The notes under the pieces were generated by a model. The model made no database searches. It saw only the letters and a list, made by a program, of their open reading frames with translations, and was not told the origin of the DNA. The translations under genes and the position numbers were made by a program. From Clostridiales bacterium (GTDB taxonomy: Bacteria > Bacillota > Clostridia > Oscillospirales > Acutalibacteraceae): a DNA stretch of 7,808 bases. The stretch is from positions 1 through 7,808 of the forward strand of contig JAJBVC010000042.1 of the NCBI GenBank assembly GCA_020860025.1, read 5' to 3'. Of the stretch, positions 1 to 6,514 are shown one piece after another (within the stretch, counting starts at the first letter, position 1; each line of letters opens with the position of its first letter).

Positions 1-3
1 ATG

Positions 4-32
4 TTGATATTGTTTTTATAATATGTTATAAT
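4..32 (+). promoter_or_regulatory. Likely sigma-A type promoter of tig(-clpP-clpX)
   Basis: The -35 box is TTGATA at 4-9 and the -10 box is a perfect TATAAT at 27-32, with a 17-nt spacer. A TG at 24-25, one base before the -10, makes it an extended -10 promoter. Transcription would start near 38-40, giving a short leader of about 35 nt before the tig start codon. No CtsR direct repeat and no CIRCE inverted repeat is seen around it, so the visible sequence suggests strong constitutive expression. Only 3 nt upstream of the -35 are present, so operators further upstream cannot be excluded. Confidence 0.8.
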
Positions 33-60
33 TCCGTTTTGATGATTAGTAAATTTTGTT

Positions 61-68
61 AAGGAGGT
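61..68 (+). promoter_or_regulatory. Strong ribosome binding site of tig
   Basis: AAGGAGGT is a near-complete anti-16S match and lies 6 nt before the ATG at 75. It decides between two overlapping ATGs: the one at 70 is only 1 nt from the site and opens a frame that stops after about 20 codons. The ATG at 75 opens the full trigger factor frame. Confidence 0.85.
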
Positions 69-74
69 CATGAA

Positions 75-1355
75 ATGGCACTTAAATCATCTAATAAAGT
101 TGATACAAATACTTACGAAATTGAAGTTACCGTAACATCAGAGGTATTTACCGAGGCTTGTAAATCTGCATATATGAAACAGAGAAAGTCTATTCAAATT
201 CCGGGCTTTCGTAAGGGCAAGGCTACTCAAGGTATGATTGAAAAAGTGTACGGCGAGGGCACATTTTACGAAGAAGCACTCGAAATAGTTTATCCTGATG
301 CTGTTATGCAGGCAATAGATGAGGCTCAGTTAAGGACGGTTGATTCTCCTTATGACCTTGACGTTACTGCTATGAGCAAGTCCGAGGGCGTAGAGATGAA
401 AATGAAAGTTACAGTATATCCTGAGGTTAAACTCGGTGAATACAAAGGTCTTTCGGCAACTATGCTCCCGACAGAAGCAACAGATGAAGATGTTGATGCT
501 GAAATTTCAAATATACGTGAAAGAAATTCACGTCTTGTAACTGTCGAGGATAGGGAAGCTCAAATGGGCGACACTGCCGAAATTGATTTTGAGGGATTTG
601 TTGACGATGTTGCTTTTGACGGCGGCAAAGGTGAAAATTATCCGCTTGAACTCGGCTCAAACTCCTTTATTCCGGGATTTGAGGAGCAGGTTGCAGGTCA
701 TAAATCAGGCGATGAATTTGACGTTAATGTAACTTTCCCTGAAGAATATGATGAAAAGCTTGCAGGCAAGGACGCTGTTTTCAAATGTAAAATTCACGAA
801 ATCAAGACAAAGGAACTTCCTGAACTTGATGATGAATTTGCTAAGGATGTATCTGAATTTGATACTCTTGACGAACTCAAGGCTGATACTAAAAAGCAGC
901 TTTCCGAAAAGAAAGAGGCAGACGCAAAGGTCGATTTTGAAAATCAGCTTATTGAGCAGATTATCGAAAATATGGAATGTGAAGTGCCTGAGTGTATGTT
1001 CGATAAGAGAACTGACGAAATGGTACAGGATTATTCTTACAGACTTCAGATGCAGGGTATTGATTTAAATACATACCTTTCATACCTTGGTCAGGATATG
1101 GACTCTTTCAAGGCAACTTTTAAGGAAAGTGCCGAAAAGCAAGTTAAAGCCAATATTGCTCTTGAAGCAATCGTTGAAGCTGAAAATATAGAAGTTTCCG
1201 ACGAAGAGCTTGATAAAGAGTTTGAAAAACTTGCCGAGCAGTATCAAATGGATGTTGAACAGATAAAAAAAGCTGTTTCATCTGACCAAATCGCTGCGGA
1301 TGTTAAGAAGAATAAAGCAGTTGCAATAATTGTTGATTCTGCCGTAAAAGCATAA
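75..1355 (+). CDS. tig: Trigger factor, ribosome-associated chaperone and peptidyl-prolyl isomerase
   Basis: Trigger factor binds ribosomal protein L23 at the exit tunnel and shields nascent chains in the cytosol. The 426-residue length is normal for the family (about 425-435). The N-terminal ribosome-binding domain (about 1-115) carries the signature GFRKGK at 44-49; the residue after it is Ala50, where Pro is common. A FKBP-like PPIase domain follows (about 160-245), with the conserved GDTAEIDFEGF stretch at 165-175 and the LGSNSFIPGFE stretch at 193-203. The acidic, helix-rich C-terminal substrate-binding arms cover about 260-426. The start is fixed by the strong ribosome binding site. The gene is first in the unit with clpP and clpX, a common Firmicutes arrangement that pairs folding with degradation. 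The family assignment is secure. Confidence 0.97.
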   Translation: MALKSSNKVDTNTYEIEVTVTSEVFTEACKSAYMKQRKSIQIPGFRKGKATQGMIEKVYGEGTFYEEALEIVYPDAVMQAIDEAQLRTVDSPYDLDVTAMSKSEGVEMKMKVTVYPEVKLGEYKGLSATMLPTEATDEDVDAEISNIRERNSRLVTVEDREAQMGDTAEIDFEGFVDDVAFDGGKGENYPLELGSNSFIPGFEEQVAGHKSGDEFDVNVTFPEEYDEKLAGKDAVFKCKIHEIKTKELPELDDEFAKDVSEFDTLDELKADTKKQLSEKKEADAKVDFENQLIEQIIENMECEVPECMFDKRTDEMVQDYSYRLQMQGIDLNTYLSYLGQDMDSFKATFKESAEKQVKANIALEAIVEAENIEVSDEELDKEFEKLAEQYQMDVEQIKKAVSSDQIAADVKKNKAVAIIVDSAVKA

Positions 1356-1457
1356 TTACAGCGACTTAGGTTGCATCCTTACAAATTGTTTGAGTATTTA
1401 TTTTTAATTTGATTATTTAAATTTTAATTTTTATTTTTAGAAGGATAGTGATTTTTT
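1356..1457 (+). other. AT-rich tig-clpP intergenic spacer, no clear terminator
   Basis: This 102-nt gap is dominated by T and A, especially 1395-1438, with repeats of TTTTAATTT. A small hairpin (GCGAC at 1361-1365 with GTTGC at 1370-1374, one G-T pair) is not followed by a T-run and does not look like a terminator. The best promoter-like pairs (TTGCAT at 1371 with TATTTA at 1395; TTGTTT at 1386 with GATTAT at 1411) are poor matches. Read-through from tig into clpP is therefore the simplest reading, but a weak clpP promoter cannot be excluded. Confidence 0.5.
1439..1445 (+). promoter_or_regulatory. Ribosome binding site of clpP
   Basis: AGAAGGA lies 12 nt before the ATG at 1458. The spacing is on the long side and the intervening stretch is T-rich. 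No other in-frame start fits better: the GTG at 1448 is in a different frame. Confidence 0.65.
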
Positions 1458-2039
1458 ATGGCATTAGTACCATATGTACTGGAGCAGACAAGCGCCGGCG
1501 AACGTTCAATGGATATTTATTCCAGACTTTTAAATGACAGAATAATTGTTCTTTCGGATGAGGTTAATTCAACAACAGCTTCACTCGCTGTTGCACAGCT
1601 TCTTTTCCTTGAAGGACAGGATAATGAAAAGGATATAAGCCTTTATATAAACAGCCCCGGCGGTTCTGTAACCGACGGTATGGCTATTTATGACACTATG
1701 CAGTATATAAAATGCGATGTGTCAACAATATGTATGGGCATGGCTGCATCAATGGGTGCGTTTCTCCTTTCAAGCGGTGCTAAGGGCAAACGTATATGTC
1801 TGCCTAATGCTGAAGTTATGATTCATCAGCCTCTCGGTAAAACCGAGGGTCAGGCGACTGAGATTGAAATTGCCGCACAGCATATTCTTCGTACTAAAGA
1901 AAAACTTAATTCAATTATGGCTGAAAATTGTGGCAAAACTCTTGAAGAATTGACTAATGCTACCGACAGGGATAATTGGCTTTCTGCTCAGGAAGCACTT
2001 GATTTTGGTCTTGTTGATAAGGTTATAGACAAAAGATAA
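1458..2039 (+). CDS. clpP: ClpP, proteolytic subunit of the ATP-dependent Clp protease
   Basis: ClpP is a cytosolic serine peptidase. It assembles as two stacked seven-membered rings that degrade proteins fed in by ClpX or other Clp ATPases. The 193-residue protein has the full catalytic triad: Ser98 in GMAASMGAFL, His123 in EVMIHQPLG, and Asp172 in TDRDNW. These positions match the numbering of the Bacillus subtilis enzyme. The oxyanion-region motif NSPGGS (65-70) and the handle-helix stretch GQATEIEIAAQ (131-141) are intact. Tyr63 lies in the hydrophobic strand that forms the ATPase docking pocket in known ClpPs. The N-terminus is short, with no long propeptide. clpX follows 13 nt downstream, so the two partners are almost certainly co-transcribed. 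There is no sign of a second clpP paralogue in the window. Confidence 0.98.
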   Translation: MALVPYVLEQTSAGERSMDIYSRLLNDRIIVLSDEVNSTTASLAVAQLLFLEGQDNEKDISLYINSPGGSVTDGMAIYDTMQYIKCDVSTICMGMAASMGAFLLSSGAKGKRICLPNAEVMIHQPLGKTEGQATEIEIAAQHILRTKEKLNSIMAENCGKTLEELTNATDRDNWLSAQEALDFGLVDKVIDKR

Positions 2040-2052
2040 TTGAGGTAAATTT

Positions 2053-3333
2053 ATGACTCGTGATGATTTAAATAGAAGTTATCCAAGATGCTCTTTTTGC
2101 GGAAAGCCCGAATCAATGGTTAGTAAGTTGATAGAGGGTCCTGATGTTTTTATCTGCGATGAGTGTATTCATCTTTGTTATAATTTGCTTGTACAAACAT
2201 CTTCACGTGAAATTCCGCATACTAAATCATCAAGTGATATTTTGCCGACACCTAAACAAATTAAAGAAAAGCTTGATGAATACGTAATCGGTCAGGATGA
2301 TGCAAAGCGTGCATTATCTGTTGCTGTATACAATCACTATAAGCGAATTTACAGTACAAATAAGAATGACGTTGAGATTCAAAAGAGCAACGTTATGCTT
2401 TTGGGACCTACCGGTGTAGGAAAAACAATGCTTGCTCAGACGCTTGCTAAAATTTTAAATGTTCCTTTTGCTATTGCCGACGCTACTACTTTAACTGAAG
2501 CGGGATATGTTGGCGAGGATGTTGAAAATATACTTTTAAGATTGATTCAAGCCGCTGATTTCGATATCGAAAGGGCGGAACGTGGAATAATTTACGTTGA
2601 TGAAATTGATAAAATTTCACGTAAAAGCGAGAATCGCTCAATTACACGTGACGTTAGCGGTGAGGGTGTTCAGCAGGCTCTTTTAAAAATTCTTGAGGGT
2701 ACTGTTTCAAATGTTCCTCCCGGGGGCGGAAGAAAGCATCCGCAGCAAGAATTTATCCAGATTGATACAAGTAATATTCTTTTTATTTGCGGCGGTTCGT
2801 TTGACGGTATTGAAAAAATTATTGAAAAGCGTATCGGCGGTAATTCAATGGGATTTGGCGCAGATGTTAAGGATAACAAAATTGAAGAAAGCGAGATTTT
2901 AAAACAGACAACTCAGTATGACCTTGTTAAGTACGGTTTAATTCCGGAACTTATAGGTCGTGTGCCTGTTATTACCGTTCTTGACAATCTTGATAAAGAC
3001 GCACTAATCAGAATAATGACCGAGCCTAAAAACTCTATTGTTAAGCAATATACAAGGTTATTTGAAATGGACGGCGTTGCGCTTGAATTTAAGAGGGATG
3101 CACTCGAATCAATAGCTGATATTACTCTTGAAAGAAAAACAGGAGCAAGAGGACTTCGCAGTGTCTTTGAATCAGTGCTTAATGACTTGATGTTTAAAGT
3201 TCCGAGTGACGGAAAAATTGAGAAAATCATAATTACTCAGGATTCCGTCTTAAACGGTGAAGAACCTATAATTTTACGCAACCCTAACAAACAGCCTAAA
3301 TATTTAACTGCAAGAGGGTTAAAAAACGCATAA
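2053..3333 (+). CDS. clpX: ClpX, ATP-dependent unfoldase and specificity subunit of ClpXP
   Basis: ClpX is a hexameric AAA+ unfoldase that recognises tagged substrates and threads them into ClpP. The 426-residue protein has an N-terminal C4 zinc-binding domain (Cys13, Cys16, Cys35, Cys38) for substrates and adaptors. The AAA+ module carries Walker A GPTGVGKT (118-125), the pore-1 loop GYVG (151-154) and Walker B IIYVDEID (179-186). The RKH pore loop is near 227-229, an arginine lies in LIPELIGRVP (Arg303), and the sensor-2 arginine is Arg366 in GARGLR. The ClpP-docking tripeptide, normally Leu/Ile/Val-Gly-Phe, reads Met-Gly-Phe at 266-268, a conservative but unusual form. The start ATG has a TGAGGT ribosome binding site (2041-2046) 6 nt upstream. 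A rho-independent terminator directly follows the gene. Confidence 0.98.
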   Translation: MTRDDLNRSYPRCSFCGKPESMVSKLIEGPDVFICDECIHLCYNLLVQTSSREIPHTKSSSDILPTPKQIKEKLDEYVIGQDDAKRALSVAVYNHYKRIYSTNKNDVEIQKSNVMLLGPTGVGKTMLAQTLAKILNVPFAIADATTLTEAGYVGEDVENILLRLIQAADFDIERAERGIIYVDEIDKISRKSENRSITRDVSGEGVQQALLKILEGTVSNVPPGGGRKHPQQEFIQIDTSNILFICGGSFDGIEKIIEKRIGGNSMGFGADVKDNKIEESEILKQTTQYDLVKYGLIPELIGRVPVITVLDNLDKDALIRIMTEPKNSIVKQYTRLFEMDGVALEFKRDALESIADITLERKTGARGLRSVFESVLNDLMFKVPSDGKIEKIIITQDSVLNGEEPIILRNPNKQPKYLTARGLKNA

Positions 3334-3339
3334 TAAATT

Positions 3340-3379
3340 AAGGCAACTGAATTATAACTGTTGCCTTTTTTTATTTTTT
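3340..3379 (+). terminator. Rho-independent terminator after clpX
   Basis: AAGGCAAC (3340-3347) pairs perfectly with GTTGCCTT (3360-3367), an 8-bp stem closed by a 12-nt loop. It runs straight into a T-tract (3366-3372) and, after one A, a second T-run (3374-3379). It begins 7 nt after the clpX stop codon and should end the tig-clpP-clpX unit. The minus-strand side lacks an adjacent T-run, so it works in the plus direction only. Confidence 0.88.
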
Positions 3380-3389
3380 AGTTTATAAT
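3361..3389 (+). promoter_or_regulatory. Likely promoter of lon(-engB-lysA), overlapping the clpX terminator
   Basis: A perfect TATAAT lies at 3384-3389. Exactly 17 nt upstream is TTGCCT (3361-3366), which matches the -35 consensus at four of six positions and lies within the 3' arm of the terminator stem. Transcription would start near 3396, leaving a leader of about 47 nt before the lon ATG. The leader contains TTAATTAA (3405-3412) and ATCGAT (3412-3417), short palindromes without an assigned role. No CtsR or CIRCE operator is recognisable. Confidence 0.65.
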
Positions 3390-3424
3390 GCAATATTGAT
3401 GATTTTAATTAATCGATTTGAGCT

Positions 3425-3431
3425 GGAAAGG
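3425..3431 (+). promoter_or_regulatory. Ribosome binding site that fixes the lon start
   Basis: GGAAAGG matches the upstream half of the AGAAAGGAGG complement of 16S rRNA. Aligned that way, it gives good spacing to the ATG at 3443 (11 nt from the last G). The in-frame TTG at 3434 is only 2 nt from the site and is unlikely to be used. Confidence 0.7.
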
Positions 3432-3442
3432 CTTTGAAAATT

Positions 3443-5869
3443 ATGAATCAAATACAATATGACGATAAAAAAACCAATATAAATTTACCTGTTATTCCGC
3501 TGCGTGGATTAGTTGTTTTTCCAAAAATGACTCTCCATTTTGATGTGGGCAGAAAAAAGAGCATTATGGCGCTTAAAGAGGCTATGGTTGGAGATCAGTT
3601 GATTTTTCTTGTTTGCCAAAAAGATTCTGCCGTAGACGACCCTACACTTGACGATATTTTTCAAATTGGACTTATTTGCAAAATAAAGCAAATGATTCAT
3701 ATTCCAAATAGTGAAAATCTTCGTGTGGTGGTTGAAGGAATCCAAAGGGGAGAAATTATTACATATAACGTTTCAAGACCAACTTATGCCGACGCAGATA
3801 TTTTGCCTATTGAAAACAGTGAAGATGATTCTCAAATAAGTGATAAAGGCAACGCTTATATGCGTGCCGTAAAAAAAGAATTTGAAAAATACGCATCTTT
3901 TATGCCTAAAATCAGCAGTGATGTTATTGCAAAGGTGATTTCAATAAATGAATACGGCGAGCTTGCCGATTATATTTGTTCAAATACTTTTTTACATTAT
4001 ACAGATAAGCAGAAAATTCTTGAAACAATATCGCCGATTGAGCGTATGACGTCTTTGCTGATTGTACTTAAAAACGAGAATATTACACTTGAAACCGAAT
4101 TGGAAATACAGGAAAAAGTTCAGGAAGAGATTGATAAAAATCAAAGAGAATATTATCTTCGAGAGGAAATGAAAGTTATTTCCGAATCACTCGGCGAAAC
4201 TGAAAACCCAGTTGATGAGGCAGAAAAGTATAAAGAAAAAATAATGTCTCTTGATTTAAGCGACGAAATCAGGGACAAGCTCCTTTCGGAAGCAGATAAG
4301 CTTATGAAAATGCCAAGCGGTTCTCACGAGGGCACCGTCGTTCGTAATTATCTTGATAAATGTCTTGAAATCCCGTTTGGTAAATATACAAAGGATACAA
4401 TTAAGCTTGACAAAGCAAGAAAAATTCTCGATAAAGACCATTACGGACTTGATAAGGTTAAGGACAGAGTTGTTGATTCTCTTGCTGTTTATAAGCGTAA
4501 TCCTGATTTTAATGGTCAGATTTTATGCTTTGCCGGCCCTCCGGGAGTCGGAAAAACGTCTGTTGTAAAATCGCTTGCCGCAAGTATGAACAGAAAGTAT
4601 GTTCGTATAGCCTTAGGCGGTATTGCTGACGAGGCTGAAATTCGTGGGCACAGAAAAACGTATATCGGCGCAATGCCGGGACGTATAATCGAAGCTGTTA
4701 TTAAAAGCGGCGTTATGAATCCTATTATACTTCTTGACGAGATTGATAAGGTCGGAAACGATTATAAGGGCGATCCGTCGTCAGCACTGCTTGAAGCGCT
4801 TGACCCCGAGCAAAACAGCACTTTTACAGACCATTATATTGAATTTCCGGTTGATTTAAGCAAAGTTTTGTTCATTACAACGGCAAATGACGTATCCGCA
4901 ATTTCCGCTCCTCTTTATGACAGAATGGAAATTATAGAGCTTAATTCATATACTGCCGAGGAAAAATTTCATATCGCAAAAGAGCATTTGGTAAAAAAAG
5001 AAATGCAAAGGCACTCACTAAACGGCAGAGAATTTAAAATCAGTGATGACGCAATTTACAGCATTATTGAAAATTATACGAGAGAGGCGGGCGTTCGACG
5101 TCTGCAAAAAACTATTGCTTCGTTGTGCAGAAAGGCGACTGTCGCTCTTGAAAGCGGCGAAAAGTCATTTAAGGTCACTGCCGATAACATAGAAAATGTG
5201 CTCGGCGCAAAAAAATATTTGCAGGATAAAATTCCCGAGGAAAATTCTATAGGTACAGTTAACGGACTTGCTTGGACAAGCGTTGGCGGAACTATTCTTC
5301 CTATTGAAATTTCCGCTCTTGACGGAACAGGAAAACTTGAACTTACAGGTAATCTCGGTGACGTAATGAAAGAAAGTGCAAAAACAGCCGTTTCATATGT
5401 TCGTTCAAAGTCTGCCGAATTTGGAATAAATCCCGATTTTTATAAAACAAAGGATATTCATATTCACGCACCTGAGGGCGCTGTTCCAAAAGACGGCCCG
5501 TCAGCGGGACTTGCTATTACAACCGCCCTTGTAAGTGAGCTTACAGGTATACCCGTCAAGGCAAATGTTGCAATGACTGGCGAAATCAGCCTGAAAGGCA
5601 AAGCGCTTGCGATAGGCGGACTTAAAGAAAAGTCAATGGCGGCTTATAAAGCGGGATGTACTACAGTTATAATTCCTAAGGACAATCTTAAGGATTTAAG
5701 TGAAATATCAGATGAAGTAAAATCAGCGGTTGATTTTGTCAGCGTTTCATCGTTTGATGAGGTTATGCCGATTGCACTTGTTGATATGCCAAAGGTTGCT
5801 CGAAAAAATCAAAGCGGCAGTATTTATATGCACAATAAAAAAGAAAAGACCAACGTGGTTACACAGTAG
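3443..5869 (+). CDS. lon: Lon (LonA-type) ATP-dependent serine protease
   Basis: Lon is a cytosolic homohexamer that unfolds and degrades damaged and short-lived regulatory proteins, with ATPase and peptidase on one chain. From the ATG at 3443 it is 808 residues; a TTG nine bases earlier would add three. The N-terminal LON substrate-binding domain starts at NLPVIPLRG (14-22), and a charged helical linker includes QREYYLREEM. The AAA+ domain has Walker A GPPGVGKT (365-372) and Walker B IILLDEID (428-435, Asp432 and Glu433). The protease domain holds the Ser-Lys dyad: Ser687 in PKDGPSAG and Lys730 in GGLKEK. The large N-terminal domain marks it as LonA rather than membrane-bound LonB. It is slightly longer than E. 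coli Lon (784), partly through a polar tail of about 20 residues. Ala395 replaces the Arg common in the GGVRDEAEIRGH motif. engB follows after 7 nt. Confidence 0.97.
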   Translation: MNQIQYDDKKTNINLPVIPLRGLVVFPKMTLHFDVGRKKSIMALKEAMVGDQLIFLVCQKDSAVDDPTLDDIFQIGLICKIKQMIHIPNSENLRVVVEGIQRGEIITYNVSRPTYADADILPIENSEDDSQISDKGNAYMRAVKKEFEKYASFMPKISSDVIAKVISINEYGELADYICSNTFLHYTDKQKILETISPIERMTSLLIVLKNENITLETELEIQEKVQEEIDKNQREYYLREEMKVISESLGETENPVDEAEKYKEKIMSLDLSDEIRDKLLSEADKLMKMPSGSHEGTVVRNYLDKCLEIPFGKYTKDTIKLDKARKILDKDHYGLDKVKDRVVDSLAVYKRNPDFNGQILCFAGPPGVGKTSVVKSLAASMNRKYVRIALGGIADEAEIRGHRKTYIGAMPGRIIEAVIKSGVMNPIILLDEIDKVGNDYKGDPSSALLEALDPEQNSTFTDHYIEFPVDLSKVLFITTANDVSAISAPLYDRMEIIELNSYTAEEKFHIAKEHLVKKEMQRHSLNGREFKISDDAIYSIIENYTREAGVRRLQKTIASLCRKATVALESGEKSFKVTADNIENVLGAKKYLQDKIPEENSIGTVNGLAWTSVGGTILPIEISALDGTGKLELTGNLGDVMKESAKTAVSYVRSKSAEFGINPDFYKTKDIHIHAPEGAVPKDGPSAGLAITTALVSELTGIPVKANVAMTGEISLKGKALAIGGLKEKSMAAYKAGCTTVIIPKDNLKDLSEISDEVKSAVDFVSVSSFDEVMPIALVDMPKVARKNQSGSIYMHNKKEKTNVVTQ

Positions 5870-5876
5870 GTGAATT

Positions 5877-6455
5877 ATGAATTACAATAAAGCGGAATTT
5901 GAGCGTTCTTACGGACTTCTTTCGCAGCTGCCGCCAAGCGACGCTCCCGAAATTGCATTTGCCGGTAAATCAAACGTCGGTAAAAGTTCACTGCTTAATA
6001 AGCTTTTTAACAGAAAACAGCTTGCTCGTGTCAGCTCCGTTCCGGGAAAAACAATAACAATAAATTTTTATAACATCGATGAAATTAAGTTTGTTGATCT
6101 TCCGGGATACGGCTATGCAAAAATCAGTAAACAGGAGCTTGCTCGTTTCAGTGATTTGATGGAGGGCTATTTTAAGTCGCAGCGTAATATTAAGCTTGTG
6201 GTTCAGCTTATTGATATGCGCCATCCTCTAAGTGAAAACGATAAGGGTATGATTACCTTTTTGCAGCAGATGAACATACCGTTTATTATAGTTATGACTA
6301 AGGCGGATAAGCTTAAAAAGAAAGCATATGAGGAACGTCTTAAGCTTTCTAAACAAGAGCTTGCTTTTGCCGGCGATGTTCCCGTCATTCCGTTTTCCAG
6401 CGTTACCGGACAGGGAATTAACGGAATAAAAAATTATATTGAAAAATCTTTATAA
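5877..6455 (+). CDS. engB: EngB (YsxC/YihA) GTPase, ribosome assembly factor
   Basis: EngB is a small essential TRAFAC-class GTPase needed for late assembly of the large ribosomal subunit in Bacillus and relatives. The 192-residue length is typical. The GTPase motifs are complete and in order: G1 GKSNVGKS (30-37), the G2 region PGKTITINFYN (56-66, Thr59 or Thr61), G3 DLPGYG (74-79), G4 TKAD (141-144) and G5 SSVTGQG (175-181). The G3 motif DLPGYGYAK and the following Lys-rich helix are characteristic of this family rather than of Era or Der. Its ribosome binding site AGGTGA (5868-5873) overlaps the lon stop codon, so translation of the two is probably coupled. The lon-ysxC neighbourhood is conserved in Firmicutes, which supports the assignment. 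The gene is also called ysxC. Confidence 0.97.
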   Translation: MNYNKAEFERSYGLLSQLPPSDAPEIAFAGKSNVGKSSLLNKLFNRKQLARVSSVPGKTITINFYNIDEIKFVDLPGYGYAKISKQELARFSDLMEGYFKSQRNIKLVVQLIDMRHPLSENDKGMITFLQQMNIPFIIVMTKADKLKKKAYEERLKLSKQELAFAGDVPVIPFSSVTGQGINGIKNYIEKSL

Positions 6456-6502
6456 AGCCGTTTTTGGCGCTATACAAAAATATTTGCAGTACGAAAGGCA
6501 AT

Positions 6503-6510
6503 GTGGTGAT
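6503..6510 (+). promoter_or_regulatory. Ribosome binding site that favours the 6515 start of lysA
   Basis: GTGGTGAT is one mismatch from GAGGTGAT and ends 4 nt before the ATG at 6515. A second possible site, GAAAGG at 6493-6498, would serve the in-frame GTG at 6506 and add three residues. The TTG at 6464 has no ribosome binding site upstream, only the T-run after the engB stop codon. Confidence 0.6.
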
Positions 6511-6514
6511 TGAA

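Noticed and set aside
460..660. Minus-strand open frame inside tig
   Set aside because: It lies fully within the trigger factor gene, has low-complexity His/Gln/Leu-rich translation and no ribosome binding site support. The same holds for the other antisense frames at 2670-2879, 2913-3230, 3509-3745, 4256-4441, 5988-6224, 6203-6388, 6583-6960, 7091-7402 and 7439-7627.
748..1068. Second plus-strand frame inside tig
   Set aside because: Out-of-frame shadow of the trigger factor coding sequence with no recognisable domain. The plus-strand frames at 2693-2902 (in clpX) and 4353-4568 (in lon) are rejected for the same reason.
1361..1374. Hairpin GCGAC/GTTGC after tig as a terminator
   Set aside because: Only 5 bp with a G-T pair and no T-run directly after the stem, so it is unlikely to end transcription.
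1409..1437. TTGATT, 17 nt, TATTTT as a clpP promoter
   Set aside because: Transcription would start inside or after the clpP ribosome binding site (1439-1445), leaving no usable leader.
6456..6470. GCC/GGC hairpin after engB as a terminator or attenuator
   Set aside because: The stem is only 3 bp, its T-run lies in the loop rather than after the stem, and no alternative pairing is evident.
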